From assembly GCF_000758525.1 (NCBI RefSeq), contig NZ_CP009241.1:1674001-1738000 (forward strand): a DNA stretch of 64,000 bases, read 5' to 3'. Of the stretch, positions 7,432-15,356 are shown piece by piece. Under the pieces are notes generated by a model that saw only the letters and a list, made by a program, of their open reading frames with translations, searched no databases and was not told the origin of the DNA. Each line of letters starts with the position of its first letter. Positions within the stretch are counted from its first letter, which is position 1. Both the position numbers and the translations under genes were made by a program. The stretch is from Paenibacillus sp. FSL H7-0357. GTDB lineage: Bacteria; Bacillota; Bacilli; Paenibacillales; Paenibacillaceae.

Positions 7432-9090
7432 GTGGCTCGGAGTTTTGGAAGTACTGTTAATAAAATGATTAAAGAAACTGCGAAAGCGCAACGTGCAGCT
7501 GAAAGATCCAGAAATGCCGCTATTCGTGAGCAGGAAAGACATTTAAGATTGCAGCGGCAATATGAACGTGAGAATGAGCGTGCTATTAGGCAGTCAATAC
7601 GCGAACAAAAGGCATATGAAAAAGAACAAAAGGTACTATACATAGAAGGACGAAAAGAAGAAACGAATGATTATAATGAAGAAATTCTTTACCGGCTAAA
7701 TGAATTTAAAACAATTATAAGTGAAACGCTCGGTGTGGATGACAAGATCTCATTCGAATCACTTTATAAGAAGGATGAATATCCTGCGTACGTTGAACCC
7801 CACGTTAAGCGACTTCCAGCTAATTCGATACCAGAGCGAGAAAGCTTTTTTGCAGGAGTGACTATGGAAGCCCCTTTAATAGAGAAAATCACCGGCCTCG
7901 GGAAAAAAGCGCGTCTCAGATCTATTGAAGCAGCGGAGAATACATACAACTATGCCCTTCGTAATTATGAGTCTGCAGAAATGAGAAAAAACGAACTGAT
8001 TAAGGAAAATGAAACATTCCTCAACTCTGCAAGAGCTGAATATGATGAAGCAAAGCGTTTATATCTTGAGGAAATAGCTTCTCATAATAGTTTCATTGAT
8101 GATTTTAAGAGTAGCTATTTCGATAAAGACAAAGAGGCCATTGAAGCTTATAACACATTGATTTTGGAACGTTCTAACTACAGTGATATCTTTCCGCAAA
8201 CCTTTAATTTGTTTTATTTGGAAGAAAGCAAAGAATTATTAATAGAGTATGAATTACCGAATGTAACGGCTGTACCGAAGAATAAAGAATATAAATATAC
8301 ACAGAGCCGAGATGAGATCAAAGGCGTTCCGTTTAAACCTAAGGAATTAAATGAAATCTACTCTATACTTGTGGCTTCAATAGCACTCCGTACACTTCAT
8401 GAGCTTTTTGAAGCTGACCATGGCAACCATTTGGATTCTGTTGTATTTAATGGAGTGGTATTTACAGTGGACTTAAGTACAGGGCTCGATATCCGGCCTT
8501 GTATTTTAACTATTCAGACCAAGAAAGACGAGTTCACTAAATTTGATCTTGCTAGGGTGGATATCCTTGCCTGTGTAAAAGGCCTTAAAGCCCAGCTCTC
8601 CCCTTCAGTAACTGAACTCACTCCAGTTAAGCCAATTGTTGATCTTGTCATGTACGATAAACGATTTGTAAATGAAAGAGATATGATATCTACGCTTGAT
8701 GCACGAACCAATCTTTTGGAGATGGACCCTTTTGATTTTGAACATCTGGTTTGTAACTTGTTTTCGAAAATAGGTCTTGAATCCAAACTGACACGTTCTA
8801 GCCGAGACGGTGGAGTTGATGTCATTGCTTTTGATCCGCGTCCGGTATTTGGTGGGAAATACGTAATTCAGGCGAAAAGATATAAGAATACTGTAGAGGT
8901 AGCTGCAGTTAGGGATTTATATGGTACCATGATGAACGAGAATGCATCCAAGGGGATTTTGGTTACCACATCAACGTATGGACCCGATGCCAGAAGTTTC
9001 GCCAAGGACAAGCCCATTGAATTAATCGATGGCCGGGTGCTTTTGCATATGTTAGAGGAGCAGGGGATTCATGCGAAGATACAGTTGTGA
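7432..9090 (+). CDS. Mrr-family restriction endonuclease with coiled-coil N-terminus
   Basis: A GTG start is placed by the strong GGAGGGG upstream. Of 552 residues, 1-75 are a highly charged Arg/Glu/Gln coiled coil. Another long helical stretch spans about 165-250. The C-terminal 120 residues form an Mrr catalytic domain: FDFEHLVCNLFSKIGL, then SRDGGVDVIAFDP and YVIQAKRYKN, giving the D...QAK nuclease signature and the usual VRDLYGTM..... ASKGILVTT continuation. Mrr-like enzymes are type IV (modification-dependent) or accessory nucleases that cut foreign DNA. The gene leads an operon with a membrane protein, an AlbA_2 protein and two small proteins. Confidence 0.85.
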   Translation: MARSFGSTVNKMIKETAKAQRAAERSRNAAIREQERHLRLQRQYERENERAIRQSIREQKAYEKEQKVLYIEGRKEETNDYNEEILYRLNEFKTIISETLGVDDKISFESLYKKDEYPAYVEPHVKRLPANSIPERESFFAGVTMEAPLIEKITGLGKKARLRSIEAAENTYNYALRNYESAEMRKNELIKENETFLNSARAEYDEAKRLYLEEIASHNSFIDDFKSSYFDKDKEAIEAYNTLILERSNYSDIFPQTFNLFYLEESKELLIEYELPNVTAVPKNKEYKYTQSRDEIKGVPFKPKELNEIYSILVASIALRTLHELFEADHGNHLDSVVFNGVVFTVDLSTGLDIRPCILTIQTKKDEFTKFDLARVDILACVKGLKAQLSPSVTELTPVKPIVDLVMYDKRFVNERDMISTLDARTNLLEMDPFDFEHLVCNLFSKIGLESKLTRSSRDGGVDVIAFDPRPVFGGKYVIQAKRYKNTVEVAAVRDLYGTMMNENASKGILVTTSTYGPDARSFAKDKPIELIDGRVLLHMLEEQGIHAKIQL

Positions 9091-9129
9091 AGTGCTCTAT
9101 GAGGAATCCGTATTAGGAAAGGTGTATTA

Positions 9130-9870
9130 ATGGATATCATATTGAAAATTGTGCTCAGTGGTACTATCCCGATACTTATAAACTTGGTGATAAAAGCATT
9201 AACATCTTCGAGTTTTGATAATTTGTTTTATTTGAAGCATCAGAAAACACAACAAAGAATTATTTTATATGTGGTACTTGGAGTTCTTTTTTTAGCTTAC
9301 GGTTCATTGCTAACGGCAGTTTATGCTTCATTTGTAAAAATGAAATACACCATTGTCGTAGCCGCAATCTTCATAGTGTTATTCTTATTGGGGATTATGA
9401 TTTTAGGAATCTTATGCAGCATTAAATGGATGAAAGGAAAATGTTCAGTCAAAAAATTTACATTATCAGAAACTAAGGCTAACCGATTAACCTTTACCGT
9501 CTTCATGTGTAACATGGTCGTATTTGCAGTATCATTTTATGACACAATGAACATAACTGGTTTGGAGAGAACAGAGTATGTGGTCAAGATTCTAGTCTGT
9601 ATAGGACAGTTCTGTTTATACGCATTCCTTATTTTGAAATCTTATTTTTACTTGATAGACTTTACCCGACATCAGTGGAATTATGTCATTTCGCCAACTC
9701 CAGAAGATATTGATAAAAGGTATCTTTATGTGCTTTACTCACTTTCACCAACCCAAATGGTATTGTCGGAGAGCATTGAAAACGTAGAAAATCCGTCGAG
9801 TGTTTATTTGTTTGATATAACAAAACAGACGTATATTCACTTTGAGCGAGTGGCTACGTTGAAAGGATAA
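9130..9870 (+). CDS. Polytopic membrane protein of the Mrr operon
   Basis: 246 residues with about five hydrophobic segments (near 5-25, 40-65, 70-100, 120-140, 152-172) and a soluble C-terminal tail of about 70 residues. It starts at ATG 9130 behind AAAGGTG, 39 bases after the Mrr gene, and ends ten bases before the next start, consistent with co-transcription. No family was recognised. In a defence cassette such a protein could be a membrane effector or anchor; that is inference from position only. Confidence 0.6.
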   Translation: MDIILKIVLSGTIPILINLVIKALTSSSFDNLFYLKHQKTQQRIILYVVLGVLFLAYGSLLTAVYASFVKMKYTIVVAAIFIVLFLLGIMILGILCSIKWMKGKCSVKKFTLSETKANRLTFTVFMCNMVVFAVSFYDTMNITGLERTEYVVKILVCIGQFCLYAFLILKSYFYLIDFTRHQWNYVISPTPEDIDKRYLYVLYSLSPTQMVLSESIENVENPSSVYLFDITKQTYIHFERVATLKG

Positions 9871-9879
9871 GGGGAGAAG

Positions 9880-11049
9880 ATGATTAAACTGCGAACTTAT
9901 GATTTAGAAGATGAAGTGAAGGCACTGATTTTGACTGAACGTGAAGATGATTACTGGGATTTTAAAGTGAAACACCATTTGAACAAAGCCAACCTGCTAC
10001 ACGATATTATTTGTATGGCAAATAATCGGGTTGATAGGGATGCTTACATTATTTTTGGGATCTCTGATGTAACCTTTGAGGTAGTGGGCATTGAGAATGA
10101 TGATAATCGAAGAAATCAACAGCAGATGATAGACTTCTTAAAATCAAAAAGATTTATCTCCGGAATTAGGCCTAGAGTTGAGTTAAGGACATTAATGTTG
10201 GCTGGCCATAAGATTGATATTTTAATCATCAAAAATAGTACTGATACACCATGTTTCTTGACTGAGGACTTTTCCGATAATGGTAGGAAGGTCAGAACCA
10301 ACCACATCTACACTCGAGTGGGCGATACTAATACAGACATAGATAAAAGCGCAGATATTAATAATGTAGAGTACCTTTGGAAAAAGCGATTTTTGCTAAC
10401 ACGTTCTCCATTTGAGCAGATTATAGAACGTCTCAAAAACAAGAACGAATGGGAAAGAAACGAAGATACTTATTTCAATGTTATAAAACCTGAGTGTACT
10501 ATTGTTTTGGAATATGACGATGAGGATCGTGAACTACTACCTGAATTTTATGCATATGCAGTCAGTAATCCATCGACAATGTATCAAATGTTGAGTGTTA
10601 AATATTATGGTACTCAACTGTATGGTAGACAGGTAGTGGTATTAGATAGTGGAAGGTACATTACCCCTACACCTGATTGGGAGTTTCTTTATTTCGGAAA
10701 TTACGGTTTCCGTACTGATTATGCCTTTAAATATTTTATGAAAAATAGTCCTTTGTATAAATTAAACGAATTCTTATACAATGAAGAACAACATGAAGCA
10801 AGCATTGCTCGAAGAAGATTCTTCGAAGTCGTTCTGTTGTTTGAAGACTCACTAGAGAAGGATGCGTTTCTTGAATATGTACATCTGAACAAAGAAGACT
10901 TCTTGAACAAGTTGGCTGCCTTAGATGGAAAGTGGTCATGGATTGAGGCTAACACCAAGCGACAAGAAGAGCAAGTTGTAATTCGTTTGAAAACAGGGAA
11001 AGTATTAAATCAAATGCTCATTAATTTTCGTCAGTGTACATTTAAATAA
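9880..11049 (+). CDS. AlbA_2/Schlafen-like putative ATP-binding protein
   Basis: 389 residues. The N-terminal 150 residues fit the AlbA_2 (Schlafen AlbA_2, formerly AAA_4) domain: E..DYWDFKVKHH, LLHDIICMANN, then DAYIIFGISD and a later IDILIIKNSTDTP strand with YTRVGDTN. This domain occurs in putative transcriptional regulators, Schlafen nucleases and defence proteins. The C-terminal half has no recognised fold. RBS GGGGAG is five to six bases from the ATG. Third gene of the Mrr operon, ten bases behind the membrane protein. Confidence 0.7.
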   Translation: MIKLRTYDLEDEVKALILTEREDDYWDFKVKHHLNKANLLHDIICMANNRVDRDAYIIFGISDVTFEVVGIENDDNRRNQQQMIDFLKSKRFISGIRPRVELRTLMLAGHKIDILIIKNSTDTPCFLTEDFSDNGRKVRTNHIYTRVGDTNTDIDKSADINNVEYLWKKRFLLTRSPFEQIIERLKNKNEWERNEDTYFNVIKPECTIVLEYDDEDRELLPEFYAYAVSNPSTMYQMLSVKYYGTQLYGRQVVVLDSGRYITPTPDWEFLYFGNYGFRTDYAFKYFMKNSPLYKLNEFLYNEEQHEASIARRRFFEVVLLFEDSLEKDAFLEYVHLNKEDFLNKLAALDGKWSWIEANTKRQEEQVVIRLKTGKVLNQMLINFRQCTFK

Positions 11050-11069
11050 AATCAATAAATTGAGGTGTA

Positions 11070-11354
11070 ATGAAACAAATGGAAAATTATAATGAGAGCA
11101 TTATTGAGATTATAACTAAAGTCGAAACGCTCTTTGAAGCGGCTATTTTAGCATCAAATAAAGCAGATGCTAAACCGTTTCTCAGCGAAATAAGATCACT
11201 AGAAGTTAGTTTAAATCTAACTCCATATCTAAGGATTGTGTTTAATGAATTTCTGGCATATGCGGAGAATGCTTCCGGTCAAGTGAAAGAAAAAGAACAC
11301 TGGAAAGCAGCAGCTGAACAAAGCCTATACAAATTAACTTCTGGATTAAGATAA
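11070..11354 (+). CDS. Small helical protein (94 aa)
   Basis: An acidic, all-helical-looking 94-residue protein with no recognised family. GAGGTG precedes the first ATG at 11070 closely; an in-frame ATG at 11079 is also possible. It lies 20 bases behind the AlbA_2 gene in the same direction and probably belongs to its operon. It could be a small regulatory or immunity subunit, but nothing in the sequence proves that. Confidence 0.5.
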   Translation: MKQMENYNESIIEIITKVETLFEAAILASNKADAKPFLSEIRSLEVSLNLTPYLRIVFNEFLAYAENASGQVKEKEHWKAAAEQSLYKLTSGLR

Positions 11355-11410
11355 CAGAAGTTAAAGAATAATCATTAAGCTCAACAAATAATGATTCTAT
11401 TAAGCCTCTT

Positions 11411-11473
11411 CTGGAGGAGAAAGTGGCCTGTAGTTTTGGATGTACAGTTAATAAAAATGAACAGCGCTCATAG
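11411..11473 (+). pseudogene. Stub duplicating the RBS and start of the Mrr gene
   Basis: GGAGGAGAAAGTGGCCTGTA and the following bases align with 7420-7460, the RBS, GTG start and first dozen codons of the Mrr gene (V-A-C-S-F-G-C-T-V-N-K against M-A-R-S-F-G-S-T-V-N-K). A stop at 11471 ends it after 16 codons. The remnant shows that a second Mrr-type cargo gene, or a tandem duplication, once stood directly before the 215-aa gene. Confidence 0.65.
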
Positions 11474-11481
11474 GAGGGACT

Positions 11482-12129
11482 ATGGCTAACATTTTTGAAA
11501 ATTTAAAGTTATTAAAAAAGGATATGGAAGATAGAGGTTGGGTAATTGACTCGTTTATATTTAGCTATAACAATGAAGATTTTATCGTATTAGTAAAGTT
11601 GTTTGTGGGAAATGAAAAAAAGAAAGAAAAATACGCACTTGTAAAATTAGAATTCTTAAGACAGTCTGATTTAAATAGTAGTTTGCAAGTAGAAGCAAAC
11701 TCTAATGCACTGTTTATTGATACAAAAACATTGAGAGAGTATTTTAAAATAGAATATAATGAAAATCTGGGAGATATACTTCGACAATTTAAGGAATATT
11801 TTTCGAGGTTCATTCCCATAGAAGTGGTTGAGGATAAGAGTGATGACCAATTGAGAGTAATTGTTGCTTATTTGAGTAAAAGTGACTCGGAAAATCCTAA
11901 TAAATTGTATTGTTATCAAGTTAGAAGGAATGGATACAAATCGGACGGAACGTTAGCTCAAAGAAGTTTTTACAATGATAATAAGACTAGAATCTTGCGG
12001 AGAATTTTGTATACAAAATTAAAAAATGAAAAAAATATAAGTTTTTGTTATTCGGAAAATAAAAATGATGAAAATACCGATGAAATAATATTAGCAAATT
12101 GGGTTAAAAAACAAAAAGTCAAGTATTGA
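11482..12129 (+). CDS. DUF6037-like conserved hypothetical protein
   Basis: 215 residues starting MANIFENLKLLKKDMEDRGW behind AGGAGGG. The pattern (N-terminal FENLKLLKKDM, FIVLVKLF, ALVKLEFLR, EYFKIEYNENLGDILRQF, a SKSDSENPNKLYCY strand and an NDNKTRILR motif) resembles a family I associate with DUF6037, seen as passengers near restriction genes. No catalytic residues can be named. It follows the Mrr-start stub by eight bases, so its expression signal may derive from that duplication. The DUF label is from memory and was not checked. Confidence 0.5.
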   Translation: MANIFENLKLLKKDMEDRGWVIDSFIFSYNNEDFIVLVKLFVGNEKKKEKYALVKLEFLRQSDLNSSLQVEANSNALFIDTKTLREYFKIEYNENLGDILRQFKEYFSRFIPIEVVEDKSDDQLRVIVAYLSKSDSENPNKLYCYQVRRNGYKSDGTLAQRSFYNDNKTRILRRILYTKLKNEKNISFCYSENKNDENTDEIILANWVKKQKVKY

Positions 12130-12239
12130 GTCACAGTTAAAATGCAAATACTAATTTCGTCCCACTATGCCACATCCTTTCTCGGAGGAAATAACTTCAC
12201 TTTAATCGGTGTCTGAGCCGTAGACGAAGGTACTAAAAA

Positions 12240-12428
12240 TCATGGTATTGGTAATGATGGTAAATCCCACGGCCAATTACTGAAGAGATACATAATTGTA
12301 TTTACAGACCATCCCCATCCGAAATTAAAGAATACATGTGGATAGGACACAATAGGATAATGAGGGTAAGAACCGTTAAATTGAGTAACATTTCTCCTTA
12401 ATTGCTTTTGCACTAAATCATAATATGC
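12240..12428 (-). pseudogene. C-terminal fragment of an unknown gene cut by sigK copy 3
   Basis: The minus strand is open from the sigK junction to a TGA, reading AYYDLVQKQLRRNVTQF and then GSYPHYPIVSYPHVFFNFG with aromatic-rich continuation. Composition looks coding, and no start codon precedes it within the fragment because the upstream part is replaced by sigK sequence at 12428. It is a gene broken at the junction. Family unknown. Confidence 0.4.
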
Positions 12429-12937
12429 GATGAAAAAAATTCGACAATACAGGCGAAGACATGGAGGACCTGATCTCCATCGGTACCATCGGACTGATCA
12501 AGGAGATTGAGAGCTACCGCCCGAACAAGGGATCGAAGCTTACCACGTCCGCGGCCCGATGTATTGAAAACGAAATCCTGATGGACCTCCGCTCGCTGAA
12601 AAAGACCCTCAAAGACGTGTCTCTCCACGATCCAATTGGGACAGACAAAGAGGGGAACGAGATCACTCTCATTGATATCCTCGGCTCGGAGACGGACGAT
12701 GTGATTAAGGAAGTGGATCTGAAGATTGAGAAGAGCAAGATATATCGCAATCTCGACATTCTCGATGAACGCGAGAAAGAGGTCGTCGTCGGCCGCTTCG
12801 GCCTGGACACCGGCGGGGAGGAGCGGACGCAACGGGAGATTGCCAAGGATCTGGGGATTAGCCGCAGTTACGTATCACGAATTGAGAAGCGTGCGTTAAT
12901 GAAGCTGTATCATGAGTTTTATAAGGCGAAGCGCTGA
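12428..12937 (+). pseudogene. sigK: Truncated sigK 3' end, copy 3
   Basis: Begins at KKFDNTGED without the usual left box and runs to the stop. The frame is intact, but the protein is more diverged than copies 1, 4 and 5, with changes such as [31 protein letters not shown] and GSETDD. Region 4 is unchanged. The left junction truncates a minus-strand gene. The tail-A terminator and promoter follow. Confidence 0.88.
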
Positions 12938-12946
12938 GATTATCGG

Positions 12947-12972
12947 GTCTGTCTTTTGACAGACTCTTTTTG
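12947..12972 (+). terminator. Tail-A terminator after sigK copy 3
   Basis: GTCTGTC / GACAGAC stem with TTTT loop and T5 run, ten bases after the stop. Confidence 0.85.
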
Positions 12973-12999
12973 TTGTCGAAATTTGGACATGTAGTTCCA

Positions 13000-13096
13000 A
13001 AGATTATGTGAAAAGTAGGATTCCTATGTAAAACATTTGAAATTTGATGTTATAATTTGGATAATACAAGTCTTTTATTGCGTAATCTGGAGGGGG
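13000..13096 (+). promoter_or_regulatory. Conserved tail-A promoter and RBS
   Basis: Extended -10 TGTTATAAT (hexamer 13051-13056) and GGAGGGGG at 13089-13096, five bases before ATG 13102. Third occurrence of this module; the sequence between -10 and RBS differs in length and detail from the other copies. Confidence 0.65.
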
Positions 13097-13101
13097 ACAC
13101 G

Positions 13102-13640
13102 ATGAGTATTTCAGTTTTTCTGAGCTATCCAAAACCATATGTAAAAAGGCAGCAAGAATTTGTAGAGCAATTAAACGTTATTTGAGAGGTAGAGGATTTT
13201 CGCCTAGGACTTTAGGTGTGACTGATTACGACATGGATGCTCCACTTACTGCCATTCGAAGATTAATGTTAGAATCAAACGGTATAATTACTATAGCATT
13301 TAGAAGGGCTTTTATTGAGAAGGGGATTGGAAAACCCAATGGTGATATAGGACAAGATAGTTATGATATTTCAAACAATTGGATGACAAGCCCATACTCC
13401 CACATTGAACCTGCGATGGCATTTCAAATTGGATTACCAATCTTAATTTTTAGAGAAGATGGAGTAATTGCTGAAGGTATTCTTGAGCAAGGTGTAACGG
13501 GATTGTATATGCCGGAATTCAATCTTGATAAGCAAATTAATTATTTTGATACATTAGAATGGACACAAGTTATAGGGAAATGGGAGGGACATGTTCGCTC
13601 TGTGGTTCAGAATAAAGGCTGTCCTCCAAAATTATATTAA
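13102..13640 (+). pseudogene. TIR/deoxyribosyltransferase-like protein with a frameshift
   Basis: The ATG behind the tail-A RBS opens MSISVFLSYPKPYVKRQQ, a TIR-like first strand (VFLSYP), but the frame stops after 27 codons. Loss of one base near 13165 explains this: the adjacent frame continues RYLRGRGFSPRTLG and runs to 13640. Later blocks (LESNGIITIAFRR, SPYSHIEPAMAFQIGLPILI, EGILEQGVTGLYMPEF) have the nucleotide-binding look of TIR/SLOG/nucleoside deoxyribosyltransferase folds used in NAD-depleting or signalling defence proteins. Restored length is about 179 residues. Fold assignment is tentative; disruption is clear unless it is a programmed frameshift. Confidence 0.5.
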
Positions 13641-13680
13641 TTAAAAAATTTAATTATCTTAAAGAAGGCCTAACTACATA

Positions 13681-13792
13681 TTTGTAACTATTACGCTTCA
13701 ATATTTTTTTTGGTCCGCGTTTTTTTTGTGATTTCTTATTCCGAACAATTCGTCTTCTCGAGCGATCGTGGGGTCATACCAATCAGCCTTGG
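13681..13792 (-). pseudogene. Remnant of the 599-aa gene C-terminus
   Basis: About 110 bases align with the 3' end of the minus-strand gene at 4694-4800 (shared blocks include GTGGGGTCATACCA and CCGAACAATTCGTCTTC). The homology stops at 13791, where the sequence switches directly to the last bases of sigK. Confidence 0.75.
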
Positions 13793-13816
13793 CATGAGTT
13801 TTATAAGGCGAAGTAG
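13793..13816 (+). pseudogene. sigK: sigK 3' tip (21 nt) fused to the 599-aa gene remnant
   Basis: CATGAGTTTTATAAGGCGAA and the next G are identical to the end of the sigK copies (HEFYKAK), followed by TAG instead of CGG-TGA. It is a ninth sigK footprint, left after deletion of almost the entire copy. Confidence 0.7.
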
Positions 13817-14457
13817 TAATCTGTGACTCTAAGTGAGAAAATTATTTGTCGTACTTTTTACACACTGCTATCAAGAAGATTCCTTGAAGGTTTCGTCTAC
13901 TTTTTAATTGTTGAGCTAATGTTTACTTCAAAAGTCGTTCTTAGAGAAAGAAAATTATATAAATAAGACCAACGGCCATTATTATCGTGAACATTAAAAT
14001 ATAAGAATTACTATTGCTTTATTACTTTTGGTGTAAGGGGTATAGGGCTTGGGCAAAGAATAGTCTAGTTTGTATCTTTCCCAGACGATATAGCGCAGAA
14101 TCAAGCCATCGAACCCCAAGTACCTACCAACTCACACCCACCAACCATATAGTCTTACATGTGAAGTTGAGAGATGTACTAAAGAACCAAACAGGGCTTA
14201 GAAGATGGTAGTAAAACCTGTCTCAGCAGTAACTTTATCGTCAGCCCCGTATTTAACGTCTACAGGCGACACATATGTACCGCTCCACTTTGCAAGTCAG
14301 GACTAGTGGCTTCAGTTCGATTATGCAGATATATACAGATGAATGTTTTGCGATTATACATTATTTGTTGAGAATAAAAAATCTATGCCTCGCACTTTAG
14401 CAAAAATACAATAACATGGCCGGTATAAAATTTGAGTATATTTAAGAAGGGGTTTAT
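13817..14457. other. AT-rich stretch without recognisable genes
   Basis: I find no open frame with coding character, no tRNA and no clear hairpin. A plus-strand frame at 14014-14211 lacks an RBS and any family resemblance. The region separates the broken TIR-like unit from the Hachiman genes and probably holds decayed cargo. Confidence 0.4.
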
Positions 14458-14514
14458 ATGCTGTTTAAAGAATTTACAGAAGTACCTAATTATTATAATG
14501 ATTATATACCTTAA
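14458..14514 (+). CDS. 18-residue ORF upstream of hamA
   Basis: ATG 14458 follows AAGAAGGGG at good spacing and encodes 18 residues (MLFKEFTEVPNYYNDYIP), ending 23 bases before the hamA start. It could be a leader peptide coupling translation into hamA or a decayed gene end. No homology recognised. Confidence 0.3.
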   Translation: MLFKEFTEVPNYYNDYIP

Positions 14515-14537
14515 TGTGATTAGAAGGATGAGATTAT

Positions 14538-15356
14538 ATGGTTTTTACTAATGTCCATTTAAACTGGCTACAAGATACTGGATTAAGTTTAACAACGAAC
14601 GAAGGTAAGACTATTACTGTTTTGGAATTTCTCCACCAACCTGATGAAACTATATTATCAGAATGGGCAAAACATTTCAGGAATCATTATTGTCTTGACA
14701 ATGAAATTGATTTTCTTAGGGGTGGGACAGGACTAGATCGGAAAAATTATCTTGTCGATATTAAATTTCCAAGTTCTCGTAATGCTCCTGGACCTAGTAT
14801 TAGAGCGGGTGACTTTGGAGAAATATTATCTGCAGATTATCTTGAGTATATTTTAAATTATTGGGTTCCTAGAACTAGATATAGCAATAAAGCGGTAAGA
14901 AATGAGTCGACTAAAGGTAGTGACGTTCTTGGCTTTAAGTTTATTCATAATAATGGTGAATCCCTGGAGGATACATTGGCTATATTCGAGGCGAAAACCC
15001 AATTTTCAGGAAGAGAACCAAATCCAAGGTTACAGGACGCTGTTGACGGCTCAGCTAAAGACCATGCAAGACGTGCTGAGTCATTAAATGCTATTAAACA
15101 AAGATTTTTAGATAAAGGCATTGTGGGAGAAGCTTTGCGCATTCAGAGATTTCAGAATATTGAAGATCACCCATATAAAGAATTGTACGGTGCTGTTGCC
15201 ATTTTAAGCTCAAATTATTACGAGAGTAATCTACTTCGGGCAACTATAACGAACAATCATCCAAATTCTGTTGACCTAATGTTAATGGTTATTAAGGGTG
15301 AAGATCTTATGCCGCTTGTTACTGAGTTGTACAGGAGGGCTGCAGATGAGGCCTAG
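14538..15356 (+). CDS. hamA: Hachiman defence protein HamA (DUF1837)
   Basis: 272 residues with the HamA/DUF1837 core: RAGDFGEILSADYLEYIL, YWVPRTRYSNKAVRNE, the STKGSDVLGFKF strand and LAIFEAKTQFS, giving the PD-(D/E)XK-like G-D-x-L...E-A-K arrangement. In Hachiman systems HamA is the effector nuclease held in check by the helicase HamB and released when HamB senses aberrant DNA. A GAAGGATGAG-like RBS precedes ATG 14538. The 3' end overlaps hamB by 11 bases, so the two are translationally coupled. Confidence 0.9.
   Translation: MVFTNVHLNWLQDTGLSLTTNEGKTITVLEFLHQPDETILSEWAKHFRNHYCLDNEIDFLRGGTGLDRKNYLVDIKFPSSRNAPGPSIRAGDFGEILSADYLEYILNYWVPRTRYSNKAVRNESTKGSDVLGFKFIHNNGESLEDTLAIFEAKTQFSGREPNPRLQDAVDGSAKDHARRAESLNAIKQRFLDKGIVGEALRIQRFQNIEDHPYKELYGAVAILSSNYYESNLLRATITNNHPNSVDLMLMVIKGEDLMPLVTELYRRAADEA

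Noticed and set aside
14014..14211. 65-codon frame upstream of hamA as a gene
   Set aside because: No RBS, odd composition and no similarity; sequence around it appears to be decayed.
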